A stretch of DNA of 35,296 nucleotides from Acanthamoeba lenticulata (GCA_002179805.1 NAVB01000088.1:1-35296), one strand, 5' to 3'. Positions 1 to 11,373 are shown, counted from the first letter of the stretch. The notes: a model not told the origin generated them from the letters alone. Numbers and translations are program-made.

Positions 1-875
1 GGCCGGTTCGCCTGCTGCTGCCGCAGACGAGGAAGAGCCGGGCAGGCTGGCCGACATGTTGAAGGTGGCCTCGTTCGACGCAAAGGCCGCCGTCACGTTG
101 GTCACTGGCACCAATTGCGGTAATGCCGTCGGTGAAGGAAATGGCAAGATGGAGGGAAACGCGGAGGACGAAGGCGAACTAGTCGGCGTGGGCGACGCGG
201 AGGGCGACGTTGTGGGAGAGCTGGAAGGCGACGGCGAGCCGGAAGGCGACGGCGAGATGGAAGGCGAGGGTGCTATTGTGCCAGCGCAGCCGCCCACAGA
301 GACGTGGGGCATGTCCACTGTATTGTACACTTGCACCGAAGGCGTGTTTGTTCCCGGCATGCCTAAGACCCATGCCGAAGTGGCCCCATTCAACGTGATC
401 TGGATGGTGTAGTTGCCCGTTCCGAGCGGTCTCTGTTCGGGGAAGGTGTAGGTGACCTGGCTTGCGCTCTCGCCCGTATACTGGTATGAGAAGTTTTTGT
501 GCACGCCGTCAGGCAGGCCGAGCTGCGCTGTACTGCCAGCCAACACAGGGATCTTGGCTGGCCACAGAAAAGAAAAGATGACAAAACAAAGGAGGACGTT
601 GAGTGCGATGGCACGCGCTGAGCGGTTCACTTGGGGTCAGTCGTGGTGGTACCAACGACACCGGAGAAATAGACGGTGATGTTCGTGATATAGAGCGTCG
701 GGTCGCTCACGTGGAGCAAGATGCTCCTCTTCTCTATCGTTTGCAGTGACGAGCCAGGAACCTGGGCCGTGTTGGCCAGTTGACCACACTGGGGCCCGAC
801 TGCTGCTTGTGCACTCATGCACAGCAGAAGCAGCAACGACGCCGCAAAGCAAAATGGGCCCACACCGAGCGGCAT
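1..875 (-). CDS. Secreted/surface protein with Pro-Ser stalk, paralogue 1 (partial, runs off the left edge)
   Basis: Exons 875..653 and 557..1 join in phase 1 (GT at 652, AG at 558; intron 95 nt). The start at 875 was chosen because MPLGVGPFCFAASLLLLLC matches the signal peptide of the neighbouring paralogue; an upstream in-frame ATG at 956 would put a basic stretch before it. After cleavage near AQA the chain has N-glycosylation sites, a conserved stretch with TYTFPEQRPLGTGNYTIQ, then a low-complexity PSPS/SPSP stalk and the start of a second globular part (NVTAAFASNEATFNM). The sequence continues past base 1, so the C-terminus is missing; by analogy with the copy at 3142-1241 it should end in a membrane segment. 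Function is not recognised. Probably a cell-surface or secreted glycoprotein made by tandem duplication. Confidence 0.8.
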
Positions 876-1240
876 GGTGGTCTTACTCTCTACACCTTGT
901 CTCTTTCTTGCTTGGATTCTTCTTTTGCGATTAAACGGAAAGCTGTGCTGTGTCACAAGGACCTCATTGGGTGTATTTTTGGTGTTTTATCTCCCCAGAT
1001 TGTTGCAGTGGAGCCACGTCATAAGAAGACATTATCATTAAAACACAAAACGATTAATTTGTACACCATCTGGGGTGAGATGTGAGATGTTCTCATAAAA
1101 CATCCCAGGCGCGCAGCCTCTTTCTTTTTCTTCTCCTGCCTCGGCCCGTACCCCACCATCTCATGATGCAACACCTTTTTGCAGAATACTTGCAAAAGCT
1201 GTCAACAAGAAAATACATACAACACACGCCAACGACAGCA
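876..1240. other. Intergenic region between the tandem paralogues
   Basis: 365 bp holding the 3' end of paralogue 2 and the upstream region of paralogue 1. Frames that are open here have no support. It contains a block resembling the upstream region of paralogue 2, listed separately as a repeat. Confidence 0.6.
953..1021 (+). repeat. Duplicated upstream block of paralogue 1, with 14-bp motif
   Basis: Bases 953-1000 closely match 3253-3302 (shared core attgggtgtattt followed by ggtgt and ttat). Separately, the 14-mer GTGGAGCCACGTCA at 1008-1021 occurs as its exact reverse complement at 3319-3332. Both copies lie 130-190 bp upstream of a paralogue start codon, as expected for retained promoter elements. 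Confidence 0.65.
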
Positions 1241-3142
1241 TCAGAGCTCGTTGAGCTCTCTGTCGTCGTCATCGGCCACGCTAAAGTTAATTTGGCTCTC
1301 GCTGATCTCCTGGCGCCGGCGACGCCACATGATGACCAAGCCCGCTGTGATGGCCGCCGCCACGACCACCACCGCCACAGGAATGGCCACCGCCACGCCC
1401 ACGATCAGGCCCGTGTTGGAGTCGCCTCCGCCCACGCCGTCGCCGCCGTCGCGCGTGCCCAGCAGCACGCCGAGACCCACGCTCGGATCGTACTCCAGCG
1501 ACCGCACAAACGGCGGCAGCTCCACCACCACCTCGTACTCGCGTGCCTTTGTGTCATTGCCCGTGGCGACGGCGACGATGTTGTGGCGAATGGCGGTGGC
1601 GATACCGTCGACCAGCGCCACGTCAAACAGCGACACTGTGGCCACCACCGTCGACGACTGGCCGCTGGCGTCGCTGGCAAAGAGCGGCACATAGAAGGTC
1701 GTCAGCCCGCTTGTGGGCGTGTTGGGTCGGCTCGTCACGTTGGCCGCCGTTGACGGCACCAGCGACGACGATGATGTTGTGTTTCCCGCGGAAAGGAGGC
1801 CAGCGAGGCGGTAGCGCACGGTCGTCCACTCGCTCGGCCCTGGTGAGGAGCCCAAGGAGGTGAAGTTGAGGGACCACTTGACCTGGTTGGCCGCGATGTC
1901 AAAGCTCACGTTGGCGAACGAGGCGCGCGTGGTGCGCGAGTAGAACGTGAACGACTGTGCGAACTGGATCGAGTTGGCCGCCAGTGTGGCGGTGTAGACA
2001 TAGGCCGTGGTGCCTGTCGTCGTGTCGTTGACCTCTGACCGCGTCATCCCTGTTGTGCACGCCATTTTTGATTTATTTTATTGTATTTGATTTGTATTTT
2101 AAAATAAAAAGGATAATAAAATTAGAGGTCATTTCTGTCGACTGAAGAGAAAGAGCGAAAGAGGGGACAGGAGGGCGCACCCGAGAGGTCCGAAGCAGGG
2201 ACAGGCACGCCGCCCAGCGTGACCCCGCTGAGTTCGGACACCACGTTTGCGGGCTCGCCTGCTGCTGATGTCGAGGAAGAGCCGGGCAGGATGGCGGACA
2301 TGTTGAAGGTGGCCTCGTTCGACGCAAAGGCCGCCGTCATGTTGGTCACCGCAACCAACTGAGGCAACGCCGTCGGTGAAGGAGACGGCGAGGACGACGG
2401 ATTATTCGTCGACGAAGGCGTGGGCGAAGGCGAGGGCGATGGCGTGGGCGAGATGGAGAACGACGGCGAGGCGGAGGGTGAACGCGACGGTGTGATGGAA
2501 GCGGACGGCGAGGTGGAAGGCGATGGCGTGATTGAGGCCGACGGGCTGGCCAGTGCGCTCGCGCAGCCGCCCACGGAGACGTAGGGCAGGGGGGACGTCT
2601 CGTACACTTGCACCGAAGGCGTGTTACCTCCCACGATGCCTGAGGCCCATAGGGAAGTCGACGCACTCAACGCGATCTGGATGGTGTAGTTGCCCGTTCC
2701 GAACGGTCTCTGCTCGGGGAAGGTGTAGGTGACCTGCATGGCGCTCCCGCCCGAGTACGTGTTCGAGATGTTTTTGTTCACTCCGTCTGGCATGACGAGC
2801 TGCGCATAACTGCCCACCAACGCGCCGGTGCCTGTGGCACAGAACAAGAAAAAGACGAAGAAGAAGAAAGATGACGATGAGCGAGATGGCGTGCAGCGGA
2901 GCCAAGGTGGTAATGGTGGTGGTACCAGCGACATTGGAGAAATAGACGGTGATGTTCGTGAAATAGAGCAACGGGTCGCTCACGTTGAGGGAAACGCTCT
3001 GCTTCGCTATCAGTACTCCCGTAGACGAAGGACCCGGGTCCGTGCTGACCAGTTTGCCGCACAAGACGCTTGCGGCTGTTTGTGCACTTGGACACAGCAG
3101 TAGTAGCAGCAATGCCCCAAAGCAAAGTGGGCTCGGCAGCAT
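1241..3142 (-). CDS. Type I membrane glycoprotein with Pro-Ser stalk, paralogue 2
   Basis: Three exons, 3142..2926, 2831..2181 and 2049..1241, all phase-1 joins, give 558 aa. Start at 3142 gives the signal peptide MLPSPLCFGALLLLLLC; an ATG at 3256 is in frame but less like the paralogue. In order: signal peptide 1-24; extracellular domain with NIT/NYT glycosylation sites; a stalk of repeated PS/SP units at about 166-226; a second domain including ANQVKWSLNF, a pattern I associate with large families of protist surface proteins; one transmembrane helix about 504-531; then RRRR and a 27-residue acidic tail ending DDDDRELNEL. The tetra-arginine after the helix predicts the tail is cytosolic. Same orientation as the copy at 875. 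Head-to-head with the glutaminase, 305 bp apart. No enzymatic motif seen; adhesion, receptor or coat roles are all open. Confidence 0.85.
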
Positions 3143-3252
3143 CGTCAGTTCTTTGCACTGTTTTGCTTCGTCGCTCCTTTCGTCTTTATCGCTAGAAGCT
3201 CCCAATAGCAGCAGCGCAACAATAACCGAAAAGGCAAACGAAAAAAGAGACA

Positions 3253-3332
3253 ACAAAGGACCCTAATTGGGTGTATTTATGGTGTATTATCGCCCACAGA
3301 TAAATGGGTTATTCTTGCTGACGTGGCTCCAC
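3253..3332 (+). promoter_or_regulatory. Shared upstream block between paralogue 2 and the glutaminase gene
   Basis: Counterpart of 953-1021. The 14-mer TGACGTGGCTCCAC at 3319-3332 carries a TGACGT core like those bound by bZIP factors. It sits 177 bp from the paralogue-2 start and 115 bp from the glutaminase start, so it could serve both divergent genes. Regulatory role is inferred from conservation only. Confidence 0.45.
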
Positions 3333-3447
3333 GGAGCCCGTTTATCATAAAACATCGTCATCCCCCAACAGCAAAGAACGAGAGGAGGACCACCCACAGG
3401 TCAGCTCCTCTTTCTTCTTCTCCTCTTTCGTGCCCACCACCGCCAGG

Positions 3448-6400
3448 ATGAAGCAGCACGTTATATTGTGCGCCGTCGTGCTTGCGGCGTTGCTGGCCCA
3501 GACAAGCGGCCAGTCGGCGCCCATCCCCGGGTTTCGCCCGCCTGCGGTGCCGCTGGTGCTGATGGACCCCTACATGAACGTTTGGCTTCGCGGCACCAAC
3601 CTCACCGACGACTGGTCGACGTGCGTTGCTCTTCTCCCCCGAAAGGTCAAAAAAACAACCAAAAAATAATGAAAAATATTAAACAACAACTATTCAACCA
3701 TGCGCAGGTACTGGGACGGCACGGTCAAGGCCCTCGTTGGCGTGCGTCCTCCTGTTCCTCCCTGTTTGTTGCTGTTGTTGCCCACTCTCTCGCGCAATGC
3801 GCTGATTGGCCGTTTTATATATTGTTTTATTCTTAATGCGAATTTTTCATTGCACTGCACAACAGCTGATCCGCATCGACGGGACGGCCTACCGCTTCAT
3901 GGGTCCTGCGGGCGAGGCGGGCGGCTCCCTGCCCGCGCCCATCCAGCAGCTCTCGAGCTCGGTACGCCCTTTCCTCAGTTTGTCTCTGTTTTTAAATTTT
4001 TTTTTATATCTCAATTCTTTTTTCTCAATTTTCCAGGTGTATCCGACCCAAACGCACTTCAGGTTCGGGGCGCGCGGCGTGGAGCTCACTGTCACCTTCA
4101 CCACGCCGCTGCTGCCGCACGACGTCGAAGTGATGTCCCGGCCCGTGACCTACCTCACCTTCTCCGTACGCCACCAGCTTCCTCTTTTAGCATCATGATG
4201 CTGACGATTGAATGGAGATGATGATGATGATGATCATACTCACAAGCTTGGGTCGCGCAGGTGCGGTCGACGGACAAGGCCGTGCATCGGGTGGAGCTCT
4301 ACTACGACAACACGGCCGAGTGGTGCGTCAACACTGTCGACCAGCAGGTCGAGTGGCGTCGCCTCACCAGTGCGCCTCCTCCACCTCCCCCGCCACCCCA
4401 CCCCCTGCCGCTCTCAGGCTCGCTTCGCTAAGATGATGATGCTGATTCATGTCAATCCCAATCCTCCCTTTTTCTGGATTGCTGTTGCAACACAGACGCC
4501 TCCAAGGAGCTCGAGATCATGCGCATCGGCACCTCTGCTCAGCCCGTCCTCAAGCGGGTATTTTTTATTTATTTTTTATTTTTTAATAATTATTATTTAT
4601 TGATAAATTGCATGTCGAATAGATATTAAATATTTAATATTAAATATTCTTTTGTTGATTTGTTATTGCAGTCGGGTGACGGAGTGGGCATCGATTGGGG
4701 CTACGTCTATGTGGCCACCCCGCGTTCGGACCCGACCCTTCAGACCGTCATCTACGGCGCGATCGGGGCTCGCTCCTCTTTCGTCTCCTCTGGGTACGTT
4801 GCGAATACAAGATAAATAAAATCACAAATAAAATCAATAAAAAATTAAACTAAAAGAACTATCTAATTTTTAATGAATGGGGATGAGGACAGAGCGCTGC
4901 CCAGGTCGGACGACATGCGCATGCCGCGCGCGGCGAGTGACGACTGGCCGGTGATGGCCGTCCGGTGGTCGCTCACGACCCACCCGTCGGGCGAGCCCGA
5001 GGAGCGCCACCTCATGCTGGCCTACGACGACCGCTACTCCATCATGTGGTTCGGCACGCCCTTCCCGCCCTACTGGAACCGTGACATGCGTCCCGACGCC
5101 GGTGCGCCCCTCTTCGTTCTTCTTCGTTTTTATTTTAATTTGATAACTCTAAATTATAATTTGTCTTTATTTTTCATTATTTAGACTTAAATAGTACAAC
5201 TGATTTTCTCTTGATTTATTTTTTGCATGTGTTTTGTGTCGTTTTTCAGTTCATCTGTTGGAAACTGCCGAGCACGAACGCATCAAGCTCCTCGACCGCT
5301 GCCATGAGTTCGACCGAAAGCTCGTTGACGTATGGGCGCTAGTTATTCCCCTTTTGGACGTAAACGCGTCGATAACGAACCAATTTATCTGCTGAAACGC
5401 TGCGCAGGAGCTGGAGCAGGCGGGCGGCGCCAAGTACGCGACGATCGCCTCGCTGGCCTTCCGCCAGTGCGCCGGCGGGACCAAGCTCGTGTGGAACACC
5501 GAGAAGAAGACCCTGTGGTACTTCATGAAGGAGATCTCGTCCGACGGCGACCTGTCCACGGTGGACGTCATCTACCCAGCCTCGCCCTTCTTCCTCCACT
5601 TCAACCCGGAGCTGCTGCGCCTGCTCCTCGTGCCGCTCCTCGAGTACGCCAACAACCAGACCTCCGTCCGCTACAACTTCCCCTGGGCACCTCACCATCT
5701 CGTACTCGCTCCTTCCTTCTTTTTCGTTCTTTTCCGCTCTCTTTCGCTTTTGTCGACTTCTTGTTCTATTGTAATTTTATTTAATTTTTTTAATGTTTTA
5801 ATTTTATTTATAAATTCGTACCAATATTAGGGCGAGTATCCGATTGGTTACATTCTGCCAAAGGACCAGGAGAACATGCCGGTGGAGGAGACGGGCAACC
5901 TGTTCATGATGATCCTGGGCATCGCCCAGCGCCAGAACAACGACCTCTCGTGGCTGTTCCCCACCTACACCCACCTGCTCGAGCTCTGGGCCGGCTACCT
6001 CGTGGCGTCCCTGCCCGACCCGGGCAACCAGCTCTGCACCGACGACTTTGAAGGCGTACGTCCTCCTCTTCTTCATCTTCATCTTCATCCTCATCATCTT
6101 CATCATCATCTTCATTCACAACGCGAGTGATGATGTGTTGTTGTTGTTGGTGGTGGTGGTGCAGCCATCGCCGCACAATGCCAACCTGGCGGCCAAGGGC
6201 GTCGTGGGGCTGGCGGCCTACGCCAAGCTGCTGGCCAAGGCCGGGAACGCGACCGGGGCGGCGTATTACGGGCAGCTGGCGAACAAGTTCATGGGCCAGT
6301 GGATGCAGCTGGCGGCCACCACGGCCGGCGGGCAGCCGCACTACAAGCTCGAGTACGACATCGTCGACAGCTGGTCGCTCAAGTACAACATCGCGTACCA

Positions 6401-6752
6401 GAAGTTCATCGGGCTCGACGTCTTCCCGCAGGCGGTGATCGACACCGAGCTCAAGTTCTACATGACGCGCATGAACGCCTTTGGCGTGCCGCTCGACGTG
6501 CGGGCCGACTTCACCAAGCTCGACTGGGAGTCGTGGGTGGGCGCCATGTCCGACGACCCGGCGCACTGGACGGCCATCATCGACCGCATCTACCGCTTCG
6601 CCGACACCACGCCCGACCGCATCCCGCTCACCGACTGGTACTGGAGCTCCACTGGCCGCTTCCGCGGCTTCATCGCCCGCCCCGTGCTGGGCGCCGTCTA
6701 CGCCAAGCTCCTCCTTCACCGCCAGGCGTCCGACGCCGTGTTGTCTGCTTAG
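3448..6752 (+). CDS. Secreted glutaminase, GtaA type (DUF5127/DUF4965/DUF1793 family)
   Basis: Hydrolyses L-glutamine to glutamate and ammonia outside the cell or in a vacuole (family knowledge). Twelve exons: 3448..3620, 3708..3741, 3866..3961, 4037..4165, 4261..4369, 4496..4557, 4672..4793, 4905..5101, 5250..5329, 5408..5701, 5831..6055, 6165..6752, giving 702 aa, close to the fungal enzymes. The start ATG at 3448 gives a signal peptide (VILCAVVLAALLAQTSG). Family landmarks in order: PLVLMDPYMNVWL near the mature N-terminus, LIRIDGTAYRFMG, YPIGYILPKDQENMPVEETG, DDFEG followed by HNANLAAKGV, SWSLKYNIAYQKFIGLDVFP, FGVPLDVRADFTKLDW, and GFIARPVLGAVYAKLL near the end. All are intact, so an active gene is likely. 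Expressed divergently from the surface-protein pair; convergent with the next gene, 67 bp away. Confidence 0.93.
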
Positions 6753-6819
6753 AAGTGGTTATTCTTGTTTAAAAATTAAACATTTATTTTTTAATAATAA
6801 TGCCGCAATTGTGGTACCA

Positions 6820-7441
6820 TCACTCGAGCAAGAACAAGTCATCATCTGGATCTGATTTATCAACCACGCCCTCTTCATGGTCCTCTCGAATGAAGAACGT
6901 CTGCACGAACCAGCGTGGCCGCATCCCATCGAAAGGCTCCCCAAAGGGGCGAAGAGGTTCGAAATAGTCAGACCTTTCATCTGCCAGGTCGCCAGCGTCG
7001 TGGTGCAGGTCCCAGCTTGGCCTCCTGAGAACGGTCCCTTTCTGGTAGATAATGACCACCACTTGCGCTTCGCGGTCCTGCACGCCTGCGGTGACGGCCA
7101 GGTGAATGTCCGGACGGTCCTGCCTTGGGTGGTCCGCCACATCACGCAGGAATGCGGCCACTTCGGTTGCTATGAGCTCAACATCTGGGTCCGTCGATTC
7201 GTCATTCTCTAAGTCGTCGTTCCCTACGATATGCTCATCCACGTCTTCTTTTTCGTCGTCCTCCTCCTCATCTTCCCGGCCAAGAGCTCGACGGACCACA
7301 GGACGGATGTCGTCCCACAGCAGCACGAGCCCGTACGCATGGAATTCTGAACACACTCATTCCATCGTAGAGGTGTTGGTGTGAGCAAAGATGTACCAAA
7401 AAGGGGATCATCATCATCACATTACGTTCAAGCGCAGCCAT
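6820..7441 (-). CDS. Small acidic protein of unknown function
   Basis: Proposed exons 7441..7426 (16 nt) and 7346..6820, giving 180 aa. The long second exon is open, but a TGA lies just upstream in its frame and there is no good ATG in it, so a first exon is needed; MAALE plus one base joins in phase 1 over a 79-nt intron (GTAATG...TTCAG). The protein starts MAALEQFHAYGLVLLWDDI, then has an acidic tract (EDEEEDDEKEDVDE), a region with alternating hydrophobic residues (ELIATEVAAFLRDV, DIHLAVTAG, AQVVVIIYQKGTVL) and an acidic tail ending DPDDDLFLLE. No family recognised. A plus-strand frame over the same bases (about 6877-7212) is possible, but has poorer composition and no splice support. The reverse strand has AATAAA-like sequence past the stop (about 6785-6800). 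Confidence 0.5.
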
Positions 7442-7675
7442 CACAACGCATACACAGGCGGCAGTTCTCCTTTTTTCTTGAGCTTGGTTGCTTTGCAATT
7501 GATCCCAAAAGGGAGCCGTTGCATTTCTGCAGACGATGTTTCTGTTCAAACGGGTTGTTTTATTGTTGCAAGTTGTCTCGCAAGCGCTTTGTTGTGGTGT
7601 TTGTTGGTGTGTTGAACTAGAGGTACACGGATCAGCAGGATCAAAAGAGGCGAGGATCAATCAAGGCTGTTGCTG

Positions 7676-10600
7676 CTACTGCACAAAGTCGGCCACGTGC
7701 TCCTCGCGGACGCGGAAGCGGAAGGGCAGGTCCTTGGCGGGCGGAAGGATGCCGATGCCCAGCCTCGACTCGTCCAGCGGCGGCAGCTTGATCTCGCCTC
7801 TGTCATCATCATTCACTCGTTAAAAATGTAAAACAAAGTAAATAGAAACAAAACAAAAAAATGTTGAAAAAAATCATTAATAAATGAACAAATAACTATT
7901 TAAAAAAAAGAAAAAGAAAAACGTACTGCTGGTTGGGGACGAGGTCGATGTCAAAGTAGTAAAGCATGATGGCGACGAAGAGCTTGAGCTCGTTGCGCGC
8001 AAAGTAGCGGCCGGGACACATGCCCGCGCCGCCGCCAAAGGGCATGAGGTGATACCGCAGCTCGCGGCCCTTGTAGTAGAACTTGCGTTCGCGCGGGCGG
8101 CCGGGCACGTTCTGCAGAAGCCGCGCGTCGCCCGGGATGTTGAACGAGCTCGTCCGCTCGCGCTTCTTGGAGAGCAGGTGCTGCTCGCGCGACAGGCGCG
8201 GCGACGCCAGGCCCGCCGTCGTCGTCGCGGCCGACGCTGTGGCGCCGGCGCCGCTGCCGCCGAAGTCCAAGGCTGCCGCGGCGGCCGCGGCTGCGGCGGC
8301 GTTGATGGCGGCCATGTTGGTGTCGGCGTCGGCGTCACCGGCGCCGGCGCCGGCCTTGTCGGTCAGCGAGAGCTGCGGGACGACGCCGAGCGAGACGCTC
8401 CGGTCGCGCCGGACGACCTGGAGGAGCTTGTTGTTGGCCGCCGGCAGCTTGAGCTTCGCGCCCTTGTCGCCGTCATCGTTGTCCTTCTTGTCCTCCTCTG
8501 CCTCCTTCTCTTCCTCTGTGTCGACGTCGACACGGACAGCGGGCGGGAGCCGCGGCGACAAGGATGACGTCAGCGGTGACGGCGCCGTGTCGGAATCGCT
8601 GTCGACAGACGCCTGCGCGTCGGCAAAGCGGCGCTGGAGGCGCTGCGCGCGCCGGAGAAAGGCCGGGCTCGACGACAGGTCGACCTCGCCGCTGCTGCTC
8701 AGCTGGTCCTGCAGGGTCGCCGACGAGGCGGCGGCGGCCGCCGCCGACGCCGTCGCGGAGAGCCGCAGGCGGCTGCCCCGCCGGGGCGACCGCCGCGCCG
8801 ACGGCGAGTCGTTGTCGGCCGTCATCGGCATCGTCACCGCCGCCGCCACGGCCGGCGGCAGCTCGAGAAGCGGCGCGCGACGGATCGTCGGCGACGGAAC
8901 GATCTTCTCCTCTTCGGCCTCGACGACCTCGACGTCGGCCTCGCGGGCTTGAAGTTGCTCAGGCGTCGCGGCCGCGGCCTGCTCGGGCTGGGCCTCGGCG
9001 TTGGCGCCGACGACGATGTCGACGGGCTTGAGAGGGCCGCTGTCGCCGAGGAGGCGCGAGAAGAGGCGGCCGCTGGCGCGCAGGTCGCGCATGACCTGCT
9101 CGCGGCTCTCGCGCAGCTCCTGCTGCACGTCCCGCCGCGACGGCGACGACGGCTCGCCGTCGGCGGCGCTGAGGACGGCGGCCACGGCCGCGTCGTCCGG
9201 CACGCCGGCGGCGGCCGACGTGGTGGCCTCGAGCGACGACGGCTCGGCGGCCTTGGTCGGCACGGCCGCGCGCGAGTCACGGACGTCGCGCTCACGCTGG
9301 CGCGTCTCCCGCAGGCGCCGGAGCTCAAACTGCTTCAGGTGCAGCACGTCGGCCGAGTCGACACGCGCGAGGCCGCCGGCGCCGACGCCGCCGGCACCGA
9401 TTGGCTTGACGCCGAGGCTCCGGAGCTTGTCCTCGTCGCTGCCGTTGTCGCCGTCGTCCTCGGGCGGGAGGAAGCGGTCAAACTGGAAGGCCTGGGGCTC
9501 GTCGTAGACCTCGGGGTTGTTGTGGATGAGCCACGGGTAGAGCGCGACCTTGTGGCCGGGCGTCACGCGGACGCGGGTGCCGTTGTGCATCTGGAGGGTG
9601 AACGGGTTGACCACCTCGCGCACGATGATCGAGGCCGACGACAGGCGCAGGGCCTCGCTGATGGCGCTGTCGAGCTTGACCATGTCCTTGAGCTTGTTAA
9701 AGGTCGTCGGGCCCGCGTCGCGCTTGTCGAACAGCGCCCGGACCTCGTCCGTGATCTCCCGCTTGGCCCTCGCGTCGCTCAAGATGTACGCCAGCGACCA
9801 GAACGCGGCTGCGTTTCATGATATCGTTATTGTGTTGTATTAGAATTTTTAAAAAACTATTACGTTTTTTATGTTGTTTTTTGAAAAAACAAAAAGGACA
9901 GGACGGGAGAGTACCAGGTAGGGTGTTCCCGTGTACGGCCCAGAACGTGGCGAACATCATGCGCGACAGTTCCTGCAAATTCGATTTAATATATTATAAT
10001 TATTATTATTTGCATAAGAAATCAATAAGATAAAGAGAAAGCGCGTACGTCGCGAGGGACGGTGGTTTCATTGGCCAAGTAGCGCTCACGCTCGACCATC
10101 CACTTGCTTGCCGTCGGATCGGTCCTGTTTGAAGAGTTGGTTGGTGTCATCAGCTTCACCATCTCCGGCTTCATGATGATGATGAAGAAGAAGGTGGCGG
10201 TGGTGGTGGTGAAGCAAATGGTGGAAGAAAAGAAAAAGAAGAAGAAAAAGAACGTACACGTAGCGGAGGAGGTCGTTGATGCGCTGGCGGGCCTGCACGC
10301 TCTGGCGGAGCAGCAGGGACGGCACGCCGATGGTGAAGGCCGGGAAGTTGTTGTCAAACGTGAAGAAGTCCTTTCCGCTCTGCTCCACCTCGAACGAGTC
10401 GCCAAAAAAGGAGCGCGTGCCTGCACGGGGATTGGGCCAATGGCAGAATCGCGGGGGTTTTGACACAGCAGGGAAAGGAAAGGCCACGAGGCAGCGGCAA
10501 CAACGCACCGGCGACGTAGAGCACTTCCATGACGAACTGCCACAAGTTGCCCTCTTGCCACGGCGCGCTGCCGTCGGCAGAGCTGGCCACGCTTGCGGGC

Positions 10601-11373
10601 AGGCGGACCTTCTCCTTGACCGCACGCCCGAGCTGGTCCCGCATGCGGGCCGTGAGGACCGGCAATTCGAGCCCCTGCAGGTTCGTGACGATTTGCCTGT
10701 TGTTTGTGTCAAAGTGTGTAACGCGTGACACCAGTCAGCAGCAGGCCTATCTCTCTATTTAAAAATGTCATTTTCAAATAATATTAATAATGAACAACAT
10801 ATCTCGTCTTGCTGGTATTTTGAAAGCAGATAAGTCATGGAATAAAGTCAATTTTTAATGCTTTCAGATAGAGCAAAGAATATGATTGAATAATTCACCC
10901 AACCAAAAAGAAAAATAAATAAATTATAAGATATTTATCAGAGGTACGTACTTGTGAACGGCCTCGTGGTCCTGCTTCTCGAACTCAATCTGATCGATGC
11001 CGAAGCACTTGAAGGCAAACTCTCGCGCCACGGCAATGAAGGAGATGTTCTTCTTCTCCTCGCGGAAGACGTGTGGGAAGGAGAAGGGGTCGAGCACGAA
11101 CACGTAGTTCTGGCCCATCATCTTCATCCGGAACACGTCGCCATAAGTCGCGCGGCACTGCTCCAGAAACGCGCCCGAGTTGCGGGCAAAGTCGAACGCA
11201 TTGCCCACAAAGGGCAGCCATGAAGGCACGAGCGGCGGCTCGGCCACTTCATCGTCCGCTGAAGATGAAGAAGATGAAGTCGAAGAAGATTGTCGACGTC
11301 GATGCAGGAGGAGAAAGGCGAGGACAAGCACCGTCGTCCCAAGAAGGGTGACGACGGTGAAGAGGAGGGTCAT
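7676..11373 (-). CDS. Cytochrome P450, CYP7/CYP8-like, with a large low-complexity insertion
   Basis: Heme-thiolate monooxygenase, probably anchored in the ER and acting on a sterol-like or lipid substrate (inferred from the closest family). Exons 11373..10952, 10696..10509, 10420..10258, 10124..10049, 9972..9915, 9808..7927, 7799..7676: 970 aa against about 500 for the family. N-terminal anchor about 3-23 (LLFTVVTLLGTTVLVLAFLLL region), proline hinge LVPSWLPFVGNAFDF, I-helix FWAVHGNTLPG with Asn where most P450s have acid/Thr, as in CYP7/CYP8. K-helix EALR (ExxR) near 354, FDRF near 412, heme loop PFGGGAGMCPGRYFA with the ligand Cys at about 900, and LPPLDESRLGIGILPP near the end, the CYP7 ending. 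Between FDRFLPPEDDG and RKFYYKGRELRYHLMPFG lie about 450 Ala/Ser/Asp/Arg-rich residues where CYP7A1 has about a dozen. All catalytic motifs survive. Confidence 0.9.
8087..9458 (-). other. Low-complexity insertion inside the P450 coding sequence
   Basis: Codes about 450 residues of the P450 between the PERF-like region and the heme loop. It is very GC-rich, stays open in the host frame throughout, and is biased to Ala, Ser, Asp, Glu and Arg with alanine runs (INAAAAAAAAAAALDF) and charged runs (DTEEEKEAEEDKKDNDDGD). One part, RRDVQQELRESREQVMRDLR, looks helical. It is predicted to be mostly disordered. No known domain recognised. Confidence 0.7.

Noticed and set aside
1405..1863. Short open frames on both strands within the last exon of paralogue 2
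   Set aside because: Shadows of the real coding frame, which carries the transmembrane helix and acidic tail.
8087..9458. P450 insertion read as an unrecognised intron
   Set aside because: It is GC-rich, lacks stops in the host frame over about 1.37 kb, and has no donor/acceptor pair at the conserved borders, unlike every other intron here.
8083..9821. Several plus-strand open frames opposite the P450 insertion
   Set aside because: GC-rich DNA gives open frames in most readings; the minus frame is continuous with recognised P450 motifs on both sides.
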